Shown one piece after another: positions 11,036 through 23,370 of a stretch of DNA of 64,000 nucleotides. Numbering within the stretch: the stretch's first letter is position 1; every line of letters starts with the position of its first letter. This DNA comes from Polyodon spathula (taxonomy: Eukaryota > Chordata > Actinopteri > Acipenseriformes > Polyodontidae), in assembly GCF_017654505.1 (NCBI RefSeq), contig NC_054539.1, positions 72,866,913 through 72,930,912 on the forward strand. The letters run 5' to 3'. Under the pieces are notes generated by a model that saw nothing but the letters and a program-made list of their open reading frames with translations, had not been told where the DNA came from and searched no databases. Position numbers and translations under genes: made by a program.

Positions 11036-11731
11036 TTGCCCTTCTGTTTTTTGGTTTTTATTAATGTAATTTTTTCGGTGCTTATTTTTTGCTATTTTCG
11101 AGTTTTACGTAAATCTAATTTTTTTGGGGGGCTTTTGCTTTTTGTATGCTGTATGATTCAATTCTACAGTTCTATGCGTTGCCTATGTTTTCCAATGCAC
11201 GGCCACCGGGAAGTGAGGTAAATGCTGCATCATGTAGCTTGTACAGTACTTGTACACTTTCCTTTGTTGTCTTCCACAATTAAATCCTTATGGTCACAGG
11301 CACATCCTTGCAATTTTGTGTGCATGCATTTTCTTTTACGTCTCTCCTCAATTTGTAATTCTGTTTTAAATCTTCCATACCGTAACTGTAATACAGCTTT
11401 AAATCCTGCGAACAAACCTCCATTCCTAACTGTAATCTAATTTTAAATCTCGCAGGTGTAGTCTCCAATAGAAATATAGGAATGTGTTGCCACTCAGTAA
11501 TTGGGGCGGGTTTGAAGTATTCAGAACGAATGATACAAGTCAGGAAAGATGGACATTGCCCAACTTCACTGGAAAAGGTTTTTTTTTTTCCTTGGGAAAG
11601 GGATGGTCAGCATGAATTGATTCACTATTTACAGTTTTTTCCATTGTTTATTAGCTACACACTGATTTTTTTTTTGTATCTGGGTTGTTTTGTCGGTTTT
11701 TATCAGTTAAAACCGAAAATCAGAAGCCCTA
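11036..11731 (-). mobile_element. hAT-like non-autonomous element, family A copy 1 (about 696 bp)
   Basis: The ends are TTGCCCTTCTGTTTTTTGG (left) and AAAATCAGAAGCCCTA (right), matching as inverted repeats the TAGGGCT(T/C)CTG ends of the copy at 51854-52555. Internally the two copies align along their length in opposite orientation, for example TCTATTGGAGACTCCAC(T) against TCTATTGGAGACTACAC(C), and ATGTGCC(C/T)(A/G)TGACCATA. Short coding-like frames inside (11230-11468 minus) correspond to the frame in the other copy, but no hAT transposase domain is recognised. A clean 8-bp duplication is not visible at this copy, so its edges may have decayed. Drawn as minus because copy 2 is taken as plus. 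Confidence 0.7.
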
Positions 11732-12865
11732 GATATACTAATACATGTGAGTTCATGGCATCTACAATCAAAACTGTCACCTTGATCTTTTTAGTATTTA
11801 TTTAGTAGAACTTACAACTATATCTCTACATATTTTAGTACTGGTAGTTTTAATAATAATAATAATAACACGTGAGAGACTGTGGAATTTTAATACTGTA
11901 CTTACAACTTAACATTTTGATATCTAAGAAAACACAATGCAGTATAGTTGACATGCACTATTGATGTCCCTTTGTTTCAGGGCAGGTTAAAGAAAGTTCA
12001 CTTAAGCCGAACTGTGTCAGTCTGCTGCAAATTCATAACTGGGCAGAGCTGATATGCTTTAAATCCAAACATAATTTTGGAAGGAATTGCTGGCAGGATA
12101 CTAAAAACCTTCTTAGAATGTTCAGAGGCTGAAAGGGTTTTTAAGAGCCCTAAAGTGTTTTGTTCCTGTCTTAGTAAGAATGCATGCTGAACCGTTAATT
12201 TTGGGTTTAGCTTACTGGGTTGCTGTATAAGCGCTCGTAACAGGACAATGTGATCTTGGCTTCTTGAGTTATTTGTATGGCAGGAAGATAGACAGGAGTT
12301 ACCTTCCTTATCCTTTCTTCAGCAGCCTGAGCTACCAAAGAGGCTTAATAATATCCCAGAGGCACACATGAAACAGTTTCTCCACAGTTGCTGTTTACTG
12401 AAGAGTGTGTTTGAAGTTGAGCTCAAGATGTCTTTACTTTCTCTACCAGAGGAATGTTCTTAAGGGGAAATTCTAATTCACATTGGAGGGGGGAAGAAAT
12501 TCCAAGTGCTGTTTTCTGCACATATGCTATAAATAACAGAAGACAGGATATTGCATGTGGGTTGTTCTGTTTTTGCAGATATTTTCATGAGAGAACTGGA
12601 GTAAAATGACTTGAGTCTTGATGATCAGGGATTTGAGATTCAGCAATAAATAGATTTGAACTTGCTTTGAACTTGCCATTTATTTGATATCATTTTTTTA
12701 TTATTATTTTATCAAAGCATCTCATCGTTTTTCTGAAGTTGAAACAAAAGGTTAAGTGTTAGAAAATGTGCTTCTTATCCACATGATGACTATATTGAGC
12801 AAAATCCCCATGGAGTAGTCTTGAACTATCATTGAAAGGATAGTTTCCTTCACTCACCAGCCAAC
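11732..12865. other. Non-coding DNA with a short (TAA)n run
   Basis: (TAA/AAT)5 near 11850-11869; otherwise no gene and no transposon ends seen. Confidence 0.5.
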
Positions 12866-14026
12866 CCCTTTGCTCTTTCAGTGTAAGGACATGTGTGCTG
12901 CGTTTGCACTGCCACCTCGGACCTAAGCAGAGTCAGGTCCAAATGACAGCGGAGAGTCTTCACATTTTTTACATAGCGTTTACATTGCGGTTCTGCCCTG
13001 AGCCAGCTTAGGTCCTTAGGTGCGCGCATGCCGTCTGAATTACAATATGTGCTCAGTGATGTCATAACAACCACTGAAGGGATGACGAGTTTCCCCTCCC
13101 CAAACCACAAAGGCGGAAGAGGCAGAGTGGTATTACAAACAAACAATATCGTGTCTTGTTCATGTTGCAGGGACTCGTCTTAAACATATACTTATCTTGC
13201 AGTCTGCAAGAAAAATGGTTATTCGTTTAGACAAGAAGGTGTGTGGGCTTTCCCTCTTTCTGAGTGGCTGAGAGGCGGGCCTTGAGGGATTGCTCGGCCC
13301 ATAAGTACTGCGCTTGGTTATGCATTCGGGTGGCCATGATTGAGAATACACAGGGACGCCGGTGGAGAAGGCTGGACAACAGCGCCCTCTGTAGGCTGAA
13401 ATAAATCACTGCTAAAAGGAGAACAAAGAAACAAATAAAACTGGGCACCTGTGCGGTGTTTACAAATACACTTCTGTCTCCCGTGTCAGTAAATACCCAC
13501 ACCCTTCCACAGTTACATATATAAATAGCTTGGTCTCTCACATAATTGATCTTTCTGCCTTGACACACTTATTCTGTGTTTATGTGGCATTACAATACAA
13601 TCATATTGAGACGAGAAAGGTTGATAACCAGGGATATATAGGGACTGTTTACAACTCACCGATGTCAGGATAATGCCACAGCCGGAAATTGAAAAAATAA
13701 AGCGTTTCTCCTCATTTGTCACCTGGAACCCTCCATGTTTAGTAATGAACATCTGTCTGGGCGTTAACAGGAAGATTTTTTTGGTCATGTGCACAAATCC
13801 AAATGATCAGATTCACTTTGCAGTGTGAAAACAAACACATTGTGGTGTGATTACAGTCGAGAAGGCAAACTTGAACTCGTTTGGAGGAAAAATGCAGTTC
13901 GTTTGAGATCTTCTGTCTTCTGTTTGTGAAACCAATGGAAGCAAAATTGCAACATTTTAGTTAGTTTGCAAGTGAATTCTAAATCGGATCTTCATAAATG
14001 AATTAGGTGTGAAAGGGCCCTAAAAG
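12866..14026. mobile_element. Possible DNA transposon, unclassified
   Basis: The left edge (CCCCTTTGCTCTTTCAGTG) and right edge (GGTGTGAAAGGGCCC, reverse complement GGGCCCTTTCACACC) may be weakly inverted ends. Near the left edge a GCGTTT(G/A)CA(C/T)TGC block occurs twice (about 12899 and 12977), each followed by text containing GGACCTAAGC or its inverse GCTTAGGTCC, as in subterminal repeats. There is no recognisable transposase. Tentative. A CTCF-like motif lies inside at 13381-13394. Confidence 0.3.
13381..13394 (-). promoter_or_regulatory. CTCF-like motif
   Basis: Plus AGCGCCCTCTGTAG, i.e. minus CTACAGAGGGCGCT, is one base from the CTCF core CCACAGAGGGCGCT. Pattern match only. Confidence 0.35.
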
Positions 14027-14163
14027 ACCAAAAGCAGAAATTGCAGTAATAGTTTCAAATGAACTGTGGACATTAGCTGGAAGCTTGCTGTAATTCTAGA
14101 GGAAGGGCTCATCTACCCTTCCCTAAATCCTAATAACCAATCACAGGAAGCCTGAGCCCACCT

Positions 14164-14355
14164 TTCTCAAAGTGTTCTGTAGATATTTTCTTCTGCTACA
14201 GCCTCTGAATCTACCTGTCCGGAGGGATGATAGTCCACTATCACTTGATCTTCGTTCAGTTTGCCGCTCACTGGTGACAGTTGAGGACAGGTGCTGCCAG
14301 GCTGGAAAGCGAGATCTGTGCCAAACTGTTTAATAATTTCATGATTCAATACATC
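14164..14355 (-). other. Unrecognised 60-codon open frame, possible terminal exon
   Basis: The minus-strand frame encodes DVLNHEIIKQFGTDLAF, then LSPVSGKLNEDQVIVDYHPS, and ends ENIYRTL-stop. Composition and codon pattern look more protein-like than neighbouring frames. An AG lies just upstream (TTGATAAGTAG, about 14357), which could be a splice acceptor. There is no in-frame ATG and no family I can name. It could be a last exon, a retroelement piece or chance. Confidence 0.25.
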
Positions 14356-14790
14356 TACTTATCAAAGCTGTGTCTCAGGAAATCTACCATGGGCAAACCT
14401 TGTGAGTACTTTTTATCTACTGTAAAACCTTCCAATCTACTATACTAAGTTATCTGATTGCAGGTCTGTTATATACTTGCACTCCTAGGTCATTGATCGA
14501 AAGCCAGTGATATCAGGGGTTCAAATATAGCGCCAGCAACATAATATTTTGGTGTAGTAGACATGTTTATTTTTTTATTTTTGTATTCCTTAGCAACCAT
14601 ATATGATGATAGTTTCTCACTGAGTCTAGACTGCTCACAAGACCCACCCACACTCATCCACATACACAGGATAGAAGGTGTGTGTAACACAAAACACTAA
14701 AAGCTCATTGAACAGGGGAGGGGGACTTGATTAGAGCAGGGTATATTGGAATTTAAAAAGAAAGCATTCAATTAAAAACTTGTCTAGGTA

Positions 14791-15543
14791 TGTGGCAAAG
14801 TGGCTTGCAGTGCATAGTGTAGTTGGTGCTGTGCTCAGGAATAACACACACAAGACAGTGAAAGTTCAATAAAACAGCTCCTTTATTTGGCTGGGTTGCG
14901 TGTCAACAACACTTAAATAATAAGCATAGGCTCTACACAGCCATGTGTATCACTCTGTTCTAAACAAGGGTTTCAGTCCTGAAATAATACGACACTTTAT
15001 AACACCAAACACAGGCATTGTAACTTCTCCAGACAGTGAGCGCTCTTGTGCCAGTGGGATGAAAGACAACAGTTTGTGAAACAGTGGTGCAGTGTAGTCC
15101 GGGCTTTGGTGCTCGCTAATAATGACAGCTCCCAGTTTGTGCTAGCCGTCTGTCTAACATTGACAAAAGACAAACAGTTAGCACAACCAAACAAGACAAG
15201 AAACACTTGCGATAATTAATTACTTCCGTTTCCTAAACGGGTCCTCTCAGTAACCATAACGAAGGAACAGATTACATCGTCACACCTCGTTATACCTTTA
15301 GTCACGCCCCCTGTGATAGCTAGTTCAATCACATCTCTTCCAGTCCATGACTGACACATCGCGTACTGCATTAGGGTGATGGCTTTGGGCATTGTGACTC
15401 CGCCCCCTTCCTGGATGGCTGGCTTCCAAATGACCCTGAAATGAACTGCCAGTACTATCCAGTACGAGGCACACTGTTCCTGTTATACAGCACCCTCACA
15501 GGTCAGAAGGGAGACTGTTGACTAGGATTATTTCACTCTCACA
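14791..15543 (-). mobile_element. Solo LTR (LTR family 1, copy 2), 753 bp
   Basis: Minus-strand LTR: TGTGAGAGTG at its 5' end and CACTTTGCCACA at its 3' end. Alignment with the LTR at 22176 is clear through GACCTGTGAGGG, GGGGGCGGAG, AGGGGGCGTGA, (C/T)TGTTCCTT(C/T)GTTATGGT and the terminal GCACTGCAA...CTTTGCCACA. A TATA-like GGTATAACG and an AATAAA-type signal (AATAAAGGAGC, minus) are present. The flanking 5-mers are AGGTA (14786-14790) and AAGTA (15544-15548), a target duplication with one mismatch. The body is missing. Confidence 0.85.
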
Positions 15544-15548
15544 AAGTA

Positions 15549-17092
15549 TTACTTAAACAACTATAAGCAGTGGCCCACCATTGAACCCCAGGATGAGTTT
15601 TTGTCAAAGAACAGTACATTGTGCTTCAGCCCAGTCATTCAACTGGCTTAATTCATATATTGTATTGTGAAAAGTATTCATTGTATGTTGGATTGTTGTA
15701 ACATCCTTTAAAGACTTTCATAAGCGAGTGGTGCCCATGCAGGTACTCAGAAGGACAGCAATGAGATTAAAGTAGTAGAGTAGGAGGGTATGAATGAAAA
15801 GAGCAGAAAATGAAACTGTGACATCACTGACAGCTCTGTGCTACATCATTCCAGCAAAGTGAAATGGAGGGGTGGTTTAGGCAAGGCAAGGGCAGAGTTC
15901 CGTTTCAATGTGTATCTCCTGGGTGGATGTTGCATAGGAAGCTAAATGTTAAAGTCAAGGATGTGCAAACGAGTTGACATTTGAGTCTTAAAACTAGAAA
16001 ACAACATTGGGGTGGCTGTACTGTTGAGCAGACAGATCCAATAATGTTTGCTTCACTATGCACAGGAAACACATATGAGTACTATGCATTTCCATGACGT
16101 TATTCATAGTGATAAAGAACAAAATCTCAAGCAGTTTAAAACACATCTTAACAAGGACAAGTAACAATAACAATGATATTTTCCTTTTACAAAAACAGCA
16201 CAAACAGCCCCTATTTAAACTTCTTGGCACTATATTGCTATTCTGCAGCCAAAAAATAAACAGTTTTCTGTGGATTTGGAATATGTGCAATAGATTGGTT
16301 TACTGTAAAATGCATAATAATTCAAAGAAAGAGGGCAGATCACATAAACCATAAAACAGATTTATGCAGCTTTGTCATATGTAGTAATGCAATCCATATT
16401 CAAACCAGTTTTAATCATATATTTCAATACATACTGTTTACCATTGGAATGTGTTCTTACAGCACTCCAGATCATTTGAATTCAAACCAATATCTTGCAT
16501 ATGTAATAGGAAAGGATCTAGAATAGTTCAGAATACATTTTTTCCACTTTTCATTTGTTTAGTTCAAATGTGTTGCAATATTCATTTACATCCACATGCA
16601 TAACATCAGTTCTATTGAACATGAATAGTACTACAGGAAACAGGTTGGCTACATAAAAAAAATACGCAATACAACAAACTATGTTGCTGAAGCATCTCCT
16701 TGTGACTAGTGGGGCTTGCCTGGGACAACATAGACTAAATATTTATTTTGAAAGTCAGTGCTTTATTTATGACAGGTTAAATAAAGTTCAGATATTCAGT
16801 CATAGCTTCAAAACTTTCATTTAACATATAAGGTAATATTTGTCTGGTTTGTTTTTGTTTCTTATAAGTGCTGAATATGAACAAAAAACATACATATTTC
16901 CAGGGAGTCGCCTCTTTTACACACACAAAATCTTTTTGGAGTTACGTTAAAAATACATATGATACTGTAATCTTGAATAAAGCTTTACTTACCCTTGCAT
17001 CTGTGCAGCAAATTACTTCCCTTATGTTTGCTGTTTTAAGACTATTGTTTTTAACATTACATTTTGCAGATCACTGCTTTAAAAACAATGGG
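15549..17092. other. Non-coding AT-rich DNA, no gene seen
   Basis: Open frames up to 122 codons (16868-17236 plus) have no domain signature and the composition expected of AT-rich chance frames. Confidence 0.55.
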
Positions 17093-17315
17093 GTAGGTGT
17101 ACTAAGATGGGCCAGTCGCAGCGCAAACATACCGCAATTTGCATTTATGTTGCAACACTTGGCAAAAAGAATACATTTTGTCATATGTACTAAGAGAAAA
17201 TATGTTAATGAAAAGAGCCACAATATACTCATTTAAATATGTGTTGCATCTTCTTATCAGGAGTTGAGTTGTGGTTTGCAACAGCAGAGGATGCCCGAAG
17301 GATAACATCTATACA
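17093..17315 (+). mobile_element. PIF/Harbinger-type terminal fragment
   Basis: Begins GGGGTAGGTGTACTAAG and continues GGCCAGTCGCAGCGCAAAC. It shares the (T)AGGT..(A)TGTACTAA motif with the terminus at about 21501 beside a recognisable Harbinger transposase fragment. About 220 bp of 5'-end-like sequence, then a short TA run. No coding part remains. Confidence 0.45.
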
Positions 17316-18679
<1,364 letters not shown>

Positions 18680-19230
18680 CCCCAGCTCAGCCACCTCAAG
18701 GAGAGCGACCTTGGAGAATAGCGAGTGTACGCAGAAAAGACCATCTGCGTTACCCAGCCCTGTGTTCAATCGAAAGGTTAAAGCCCTGTAAACTTGAAAA
18801 CCATCTAGTCACCCTAGTGTTTTTTTTTCCTTGTTCTGATGCATCCAGGTTGACGTAGAATGGTCAGTGACCAATTTAAAGCGTCTCCCGAGTAGATAGT
18901 ACTTGAGAGTCTAATGCCTATTTAATAGCAAGACTTTTTGGTGACTTTGGTGTAATTTTTCTCTGGGGAGTTAAGTTTCCTATTAAGGAATAAAATAGGG
19001 TGTTCTTCTCTGAGCTTTTAGGATAACACCGTCCTACCCCCACCTTGGAAACATCCGTCTGTACCACAAATTCTTTTGTAAAGTCAGGGGTACCTAACAC
19101 CAGGTTCTCACAGAGTGCATCTTTAAGTGCCTGAAACACCTTCTCTGCCTCTGCGGTCCAGCTCACCATGGCACTGGCTAAATCAGTTAGAGGGGCAGCA
19201 ATTGAAGCAAAATTAGAAATGAAACTTGTA
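18680..19230 (-). pseudogene. Ty3/gypsy pol remnant: RT thumb and RNase H
   Basis: Minus strand. FISNFASIAAPLTDLA is the gypsy RT thumb. It is followed by VSWTAEAEKVFQALKDAL, LVLGTPDFTKEFVVQTDVS (start of RNase H, first catalytic Asp in the QTDVS motif), SLAIK (usually ECLAIKWAL), then degraded LVTDH..., WMHQNKE and RVTRWFSSLQGFNLSIEHRAG-like text in shifting frames to about 18680. The RT palm with its catalytic YLDD-type motif is absent. Stops and frameshifts make it non-functional. It lies directly after an integrase region in the same orientation, so the domain order is IN then RT/RNase H, the reverse of normal gypsy elements. Confidence 0.85.
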
Positions 19231-19965
19231 ATTTACCAGTCCTACTATTTCCATAATCTCATATTGCCCATGCCATTAGACAGGAACTTACTATCTATGG
19301 TTGGCACCAGGACAAACATACGATCCCCTGGTTTTTGCATGTTTGTTGTACATGTGTCTCTGGGTTTCCTGGGTCTGCCTGATGTGTTGTTTAACAATGG
19401 GCATGACAGCCAAGATACAATCTTGCATTTGAGAAATGTGCTCAATTACACTCCCAAACCTTGGGAATGTCTCCCATATACCGCACAAAAGCCGGGAAAC
19501 CCAAAAGAAGCTTGTGAAACCTTGCGTAAGGCAAGCATTAAGTAAGGTATCAGACAATCACAATTTTTTCCCATCCTTGTCAACTGTTTTTCAGGGTTTT
19601 GTTAAAACATTCCAGAAGTCTGTTCGTTTGCTGAAGGTACACAGACGTTAAGTCTTTTATTTTTTTATAATTTACACAGCTCTTTGGTGACACATGACAT
19701 GAATGGTGTGCCCCGGTCTGTCAGTATGTCTTTGGGAATTCTGACCTTACTGAACATTTGTATTAACTTCTTAGCAATATTTTTCGGTGACGTGTTACGG
19801 AGTGGGACATCCTCAGAATACTGACTGGCATAATCGAGAATGACAAATATGTGTTAATACCCTCTAGTGGACTTGTCTAGTGGTCCCACTAAGTCCATTG
19901 CTAAATGGTGTTTCAATAATAGGTAGTGGAATTAGTGAACTTGGAGAGCTGCAATACCATGGTCC
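19230..19965 (-). pseudogene. Ty3/gypsy integrase remnant
   Basis: Minus strand. PLIPLPIIETPF and MDLVGPLDKSTRGY open the integrase core, with the first catalytic Asp in MDLVGPL. HIFVILDYASQYSEDVPL, NIAKKLIQMFSKVRIPKDIL and TDRGTPFMS (second Asp) follow. Downstream are a decayed segment and the C-terminal domain: EHISQMQDCILAVMPIVKQH, RQTQETQRHMYNKHAK, GDRMFVLVPTIDSKFLS and KWHGQYEIMEIVG.VNYK. The third catalytic Glu region is too degraded to call. Several stops and frameshifts. The C-terminal domain runs straight into RT thumb text at about 19225-19235. Confidence 0.85.
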
Positions 19966-19999
19966 ACCAGAGTTGCCAACGGAATGGAAAAAAAGGACC

Positions 20000-20391
20000 T
20001 GTGGGAAAGATGGAATTAATTGTATAACACTGCTACATTCAGGAAGATAAGTAAAAGATGGTCTTTTAACTCTTCGACTTATCTTTGAGGGAGATCCAGT
20101 ACCAACCTACCTGACCAAGTGAACAGCCTCGGAGAGGGAAAGTCCACCCGTGCTTTGTGTTGATTTTCTTTTTGTTTTATTGTCTGGACTAGTCAAACAA
20201 TAATATTTAGAGAGAGGGTTCAAGAAGTCAGCTAGTGCACAAAAACTGGGTTAGGTTTTTGCTTTCATTCAACATTTCTGTATAAGGAATCCTTGTAAAT
20301 AAACCAGCCCTGTTTTCTTCATTTGAATTACTGTCTTCTGGTCTCCCATTTGTATGAGTATGGTCAGAGACCCAAACAATCAGACCTAACA
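20000..20391 (+). mobile_element. Possible solo LTR, unrelated family
   Basis: Starts TGTGGGAAAG and ends CAGACCTAACA (TG...CA). It has AAATAAACC at about 20297-20306 followed by a U5-like tail. The flanking 5-mers GGACC and GGTCA agree at only three positions, so the edges are uncertain. A TA array begins immediately after. Confidence 0.4.
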
Positions 20392-20397
20392 GGTCAG

Positions 20398-20455
<58 letters not shown>
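20398..20455. repeat. (TA)n microsatellite with one internal phase slip
   Basis: TA array with a single ATAATA register change at about 20424. Confidence 0.95.
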
Positions 20456-20459
<4 letters not shown>

Positions 20460-20979
20460 GGCAGGTAAATCCCATAATATTATTAAATGTCTGGCCCCCA
20501 CCTTCACCCACAAATAAAAAATGTGTTTCTATCAAAAATCTTTCCGTAATCATACAGTAGCCCCTCACTAAACTGTATATGTTTCTTTGATATTAGGTCG
20601 AGTTCAAGGTATTAATCACTAATATGTTTTGGGTAGGCTACACATAACAGTAAAGTGGAAAATAAATCATGCTGCTGCATTGTACACATTGGTGTATAAT
20701 GCAAATAAAGGATTTTAAATTAAAACTAAATGATTTTAGCAGACTTTTTAAATTATTATTATTAACTTGGCAGCCTAGACAATTAACACAAAATCTATCA
20801 TAGTGCCACATTGACAAGTTATGATATTTACAGGAGGACACTCAATTCTCGTTAATACAAATTTCAAAGGACCAGCAACACATTTTGCATTATACCACTA
20901 ATTCGTATTATCATTAGTATCTTACAAGCCAAATGAATACTGTCTGTTTTTATTTAAGTTAGTCAGGGGCGCATGCTAA
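20456..20979. other. Non-coding DNA
   Basis: No gene recognised. It may include the eroded 3' part of the Harbinger remnant. Confidence 0.45.
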
Positions 20980-21505
20980 ATTGTGCACAATTACAAACCA
21001 TAGGTGTGTTTCCTATTCCTATACAGATGCTCAGAATGAGCTGGAGGGGTTAGCAGCACATGCAATCTATTGCTCCCAACACACTGGGGAAACCAGAAAT
21101 GTAAAATACATTTGTTTTCAAGGCTTGTAAGTGCACCCTGCTTTTAGGAAAAAAATAGGCATTTGGTTGTTTGCCTCCAAAATGCATTGAGCACAACTGG
21201 CAACACATAAGATAAAGCGGACTTTGTTGCATTTGCTTGCAGCTTTCGTACATCTCATTATAATATTTGAGAACCTTAATTTGCACTATCTCTGCCTCCT
21301 TTTTGCGAATTTATGTAGGAACACCCATAATTACATATTCATCTACTCTTGAACCGCAAACAGAAAATGCTGCCGCGAAGCATTCCCTAAAAAGTCACAA
21401 ATAGCATTGCGCTTGTGTAGTACATTTCACCCAAGACTTCCGACTGGTTTACAACTGGTTTGTGACTATTGCGACAGCCACACCACTTTAGTACATCTAC
21501 CTATA
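20980..21505 (-). mobile_element. PIF/Harbinger transposon remnant with transposase fragment
   Basis: The minus frame 21050-21286 encodes YNEMYESCKQMQQSP... and ends GFPSVLGAIDCMCC. The GFP.V.GAIDC block is the first DDE aspartate region of Harbinger transposases. A frameshift follows, after which TPPAHSEHLYRNRKHTYG continues the same family text (usually APS..E.LYRNRKHTHS), then VCNCAQF. The terminus on the right side (about 21470-21501) reads TAGGTAGATGTACTAAAGTG on the minus strand, related to the end at 17093. The other two catalytic acidic residues are missing, so it is a truncated pseudogene. A normal Harbinger transposase is several times longer. Confidence 0.8.
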
Positions 21506-22170
21506 GTGTTTTTCTCAAAGGTATGTTTGTTCCAGGTTGTATTTTTCAACACCCTTCACTATGTGTATTGTGTGCTGGGTTTTGTGGGCTTAATATCTTA
21601 ATTTAGTGTCATGTGGAACAGGATCTTGTACAAAATATACATATTGTTAACATAAACAATATGGAAACAACATGCTTCTCAACTGGAGGTGTTTAATATG
21701 TGGACCAAATGTTTTTCACATGTTAGGTTTCCACACTGGATGTGATTTTAGTGAGCTTGTCTTTGTACCCTCAAGGCAGATTTTCTCTTGTCATTGTAAA
21801 TTGGCATGAATGTTAACTGTATGAACATATCTCACTGTAGGACAATTGTAGTTATGTCTTCAAGTTCAGTTGTGCAAGTTGTCATTATGTTGACATTTAT
21901 TCAAGAAATAAAAGTCAATTTTTTTTACTTTGAAGACGTGGGATTATGTGACTGGTTTCTTTGCTAAAAGATCAAGATCATTATTAAATGCCAACATCAC
22001 ATTTCCTTTTTAAGGTTGGAAGTCGGCTGCCCCCAGGTATATTGCACAATTTAAAAAACTATTTGAAGTAGTTTGAAACTTGACATGATTTAGAGATATG
22101 TTAATTAAATCCCAAGCTCTATCGGGTTATGTGTCCTTTACTCGAGATGCTCGAGGCGATTAATGTGTGC
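21506..22170. other. Non-coding DNA
   Basis: No gene recognised. An AATAAA-like signal occurs at about 21906-21912 without an identifiable transcript. Confidence 0.5.
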
Positions 22171-22175
22171 GGTGC

Positions 22176-22905
22176 TGTGACAAAGTGTTTCTTGGTGTTA
22201 GATCTCTCTCCCGACCTGTGAGGGCACTGTGTAAAGGGAACAGAGTGGACTGGGTGGCCAGACAATTCATTCCCGGGGGGGGGGGTGGAAGTCGGCCATC
22301 TAGAAAGGGGGCGGAGCTACGGTACACCAAGTCATCGACCATGAAGGGAAGTAATGTGGCAGCTGTAGATTGGAGGAGTGATTGCAATCGTTAACTAAGG
22401 GGGCGTGATTGACGGTACATAAGGGGACATAGCGCGGTGATCTATTCCTTTGTTATGGTAAACACTAAACCAAAAGGAGAACCGTATTGTCTATCGTGAG
22501 TGTTTTGTTTGTCGTGTCTAAAAACTGTTTGTTTGTTGTTATTAGATGGCTAACACCATCCAGAGCTGTCGCTACAGGCCAGCACCAAACCCGGACAACA
22601 CTGCACATGTTTCATTAGTGACTGTATTTTCACCATGCGCACCACAACACTCACTTGGGACTTGGGACCGTGTTTTTGTTTATTGTGGGTGTTTAAATAC
22701 CATGTCTATCATTTCAGGACTGACCCCGTGGATCTAACAGAGCAATCTGCATCGCTGTGTATTGCCTGTTCTCATTATTGTTTACTGTTTTCATCAGACT
22801 TTGGATTATAAATAAGCCCATCATTTCACCAGTACTTTGTTGTTGGTCCTTGTCTTGAGCACTGCATCACCCCTACACCTGCGCACTGCAAAGGACTTTG
22901 CCACA
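22176..22905 (+). mobile_element. Solo LTR (LTR family 1, copy 3), 730 bp
   Basis: Starts TGTGACAAAG and ends CTTTGCCACA, a 10-bp terminal inverted repeat with one mismatch. It is flanked by the perfect 5-bp target duplication GGTGC (22171-22175 and 22906-22910). A TATA-like GTACATAAGGGG sits at about 22417-22428 and an AATAA-type signal at about 22808-22814. It shares U3 and U5 blocks with the LTRs at 6618 and 14791. The open frames inside (22167-22737, both strands) are LTR sequence, not genes. Confidence 0.9.
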
Positions 22906-23004
22906 GGTGCGTATATTGAACTATAGCTGAACAACATGTTTAAATGCACTGAGAGTGCTTACTTTCTACTGCCCTGTTTTCACTGTGATTGCAATCATTT
23001 TTAG

Positions 23005-23370
23005 TGCTTCTTACTGCAATTACTCAAATATTGTTAAGGTGCTTTGACTTTGAGTTCATGATCTGCTCTTCAGTTCTAGTTGCCCACCATAGACATATGT
23101 AATGCAGGCTAGATCAACCAAAGAAGCACCAGCGCCATCTAGTGTGTTGCCAGCAAAACTAAAGGGAACTTGCTTTCAAAGTACTAGATCAATAGTTGGC
23201 AATGGTTCTTCTATAAAGATACTTTGACTGATCCTGCCTATGTTACATATATCAAGGTAGACAACTAGAAATTAATAGCCTCTCTGGAAGTGAAAGCACC
23301 TTGATACAGACTTATTTTATTTTTTTTTTAAATACATTTGAGTAACTGCAGTTAAAGCCACTCAGAATGA
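23005..23370. mobile_element. Foldback (long inverted repeat) element, copy 1
   Basis: The left arm (about 23005-23121) and the reverse complement of the right arm (about 23215-23370) align in order: CTGCA(A/G)TTACTCAAAT; AAGGTGCTTT(G/C)ACTT; TTCTAGTTG(C/T)C; ATATGTAA(T/C). The loop is about 90 bp. No coding capacity and no clear target duplication. A diverged second copy lies at 38880-39080. Such palindromic elements are usually MITEs and can be transcribed as hairpins. Confidence 0.6.
23131..23144 (-). promoter_or_regulatory. CTCF-like motif in the loop of the foldback element
   Basis: Plus AGCGCCATCTAGTG, i.e. minus CACTAGATGGCGCT, matches the core of the vertebrate CTCF consensus (CCACTAGATGGCGCT) except for the unmatched first C. 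Pattern match only. Confidence 0.45.

Noticed and set aside
20000..20391. Fourth member of LTR family 1
   Set aside because: It has TG...CA edges and a polyadenylation-like signal but shares none of the family 1 blocks; kept only as a low-confidence separate LTR.
22160..22737. Small frames at 22160-22737 as genes
   Set aside because: They lie within a solo LTR defined by a perfect 5-bp duplication.
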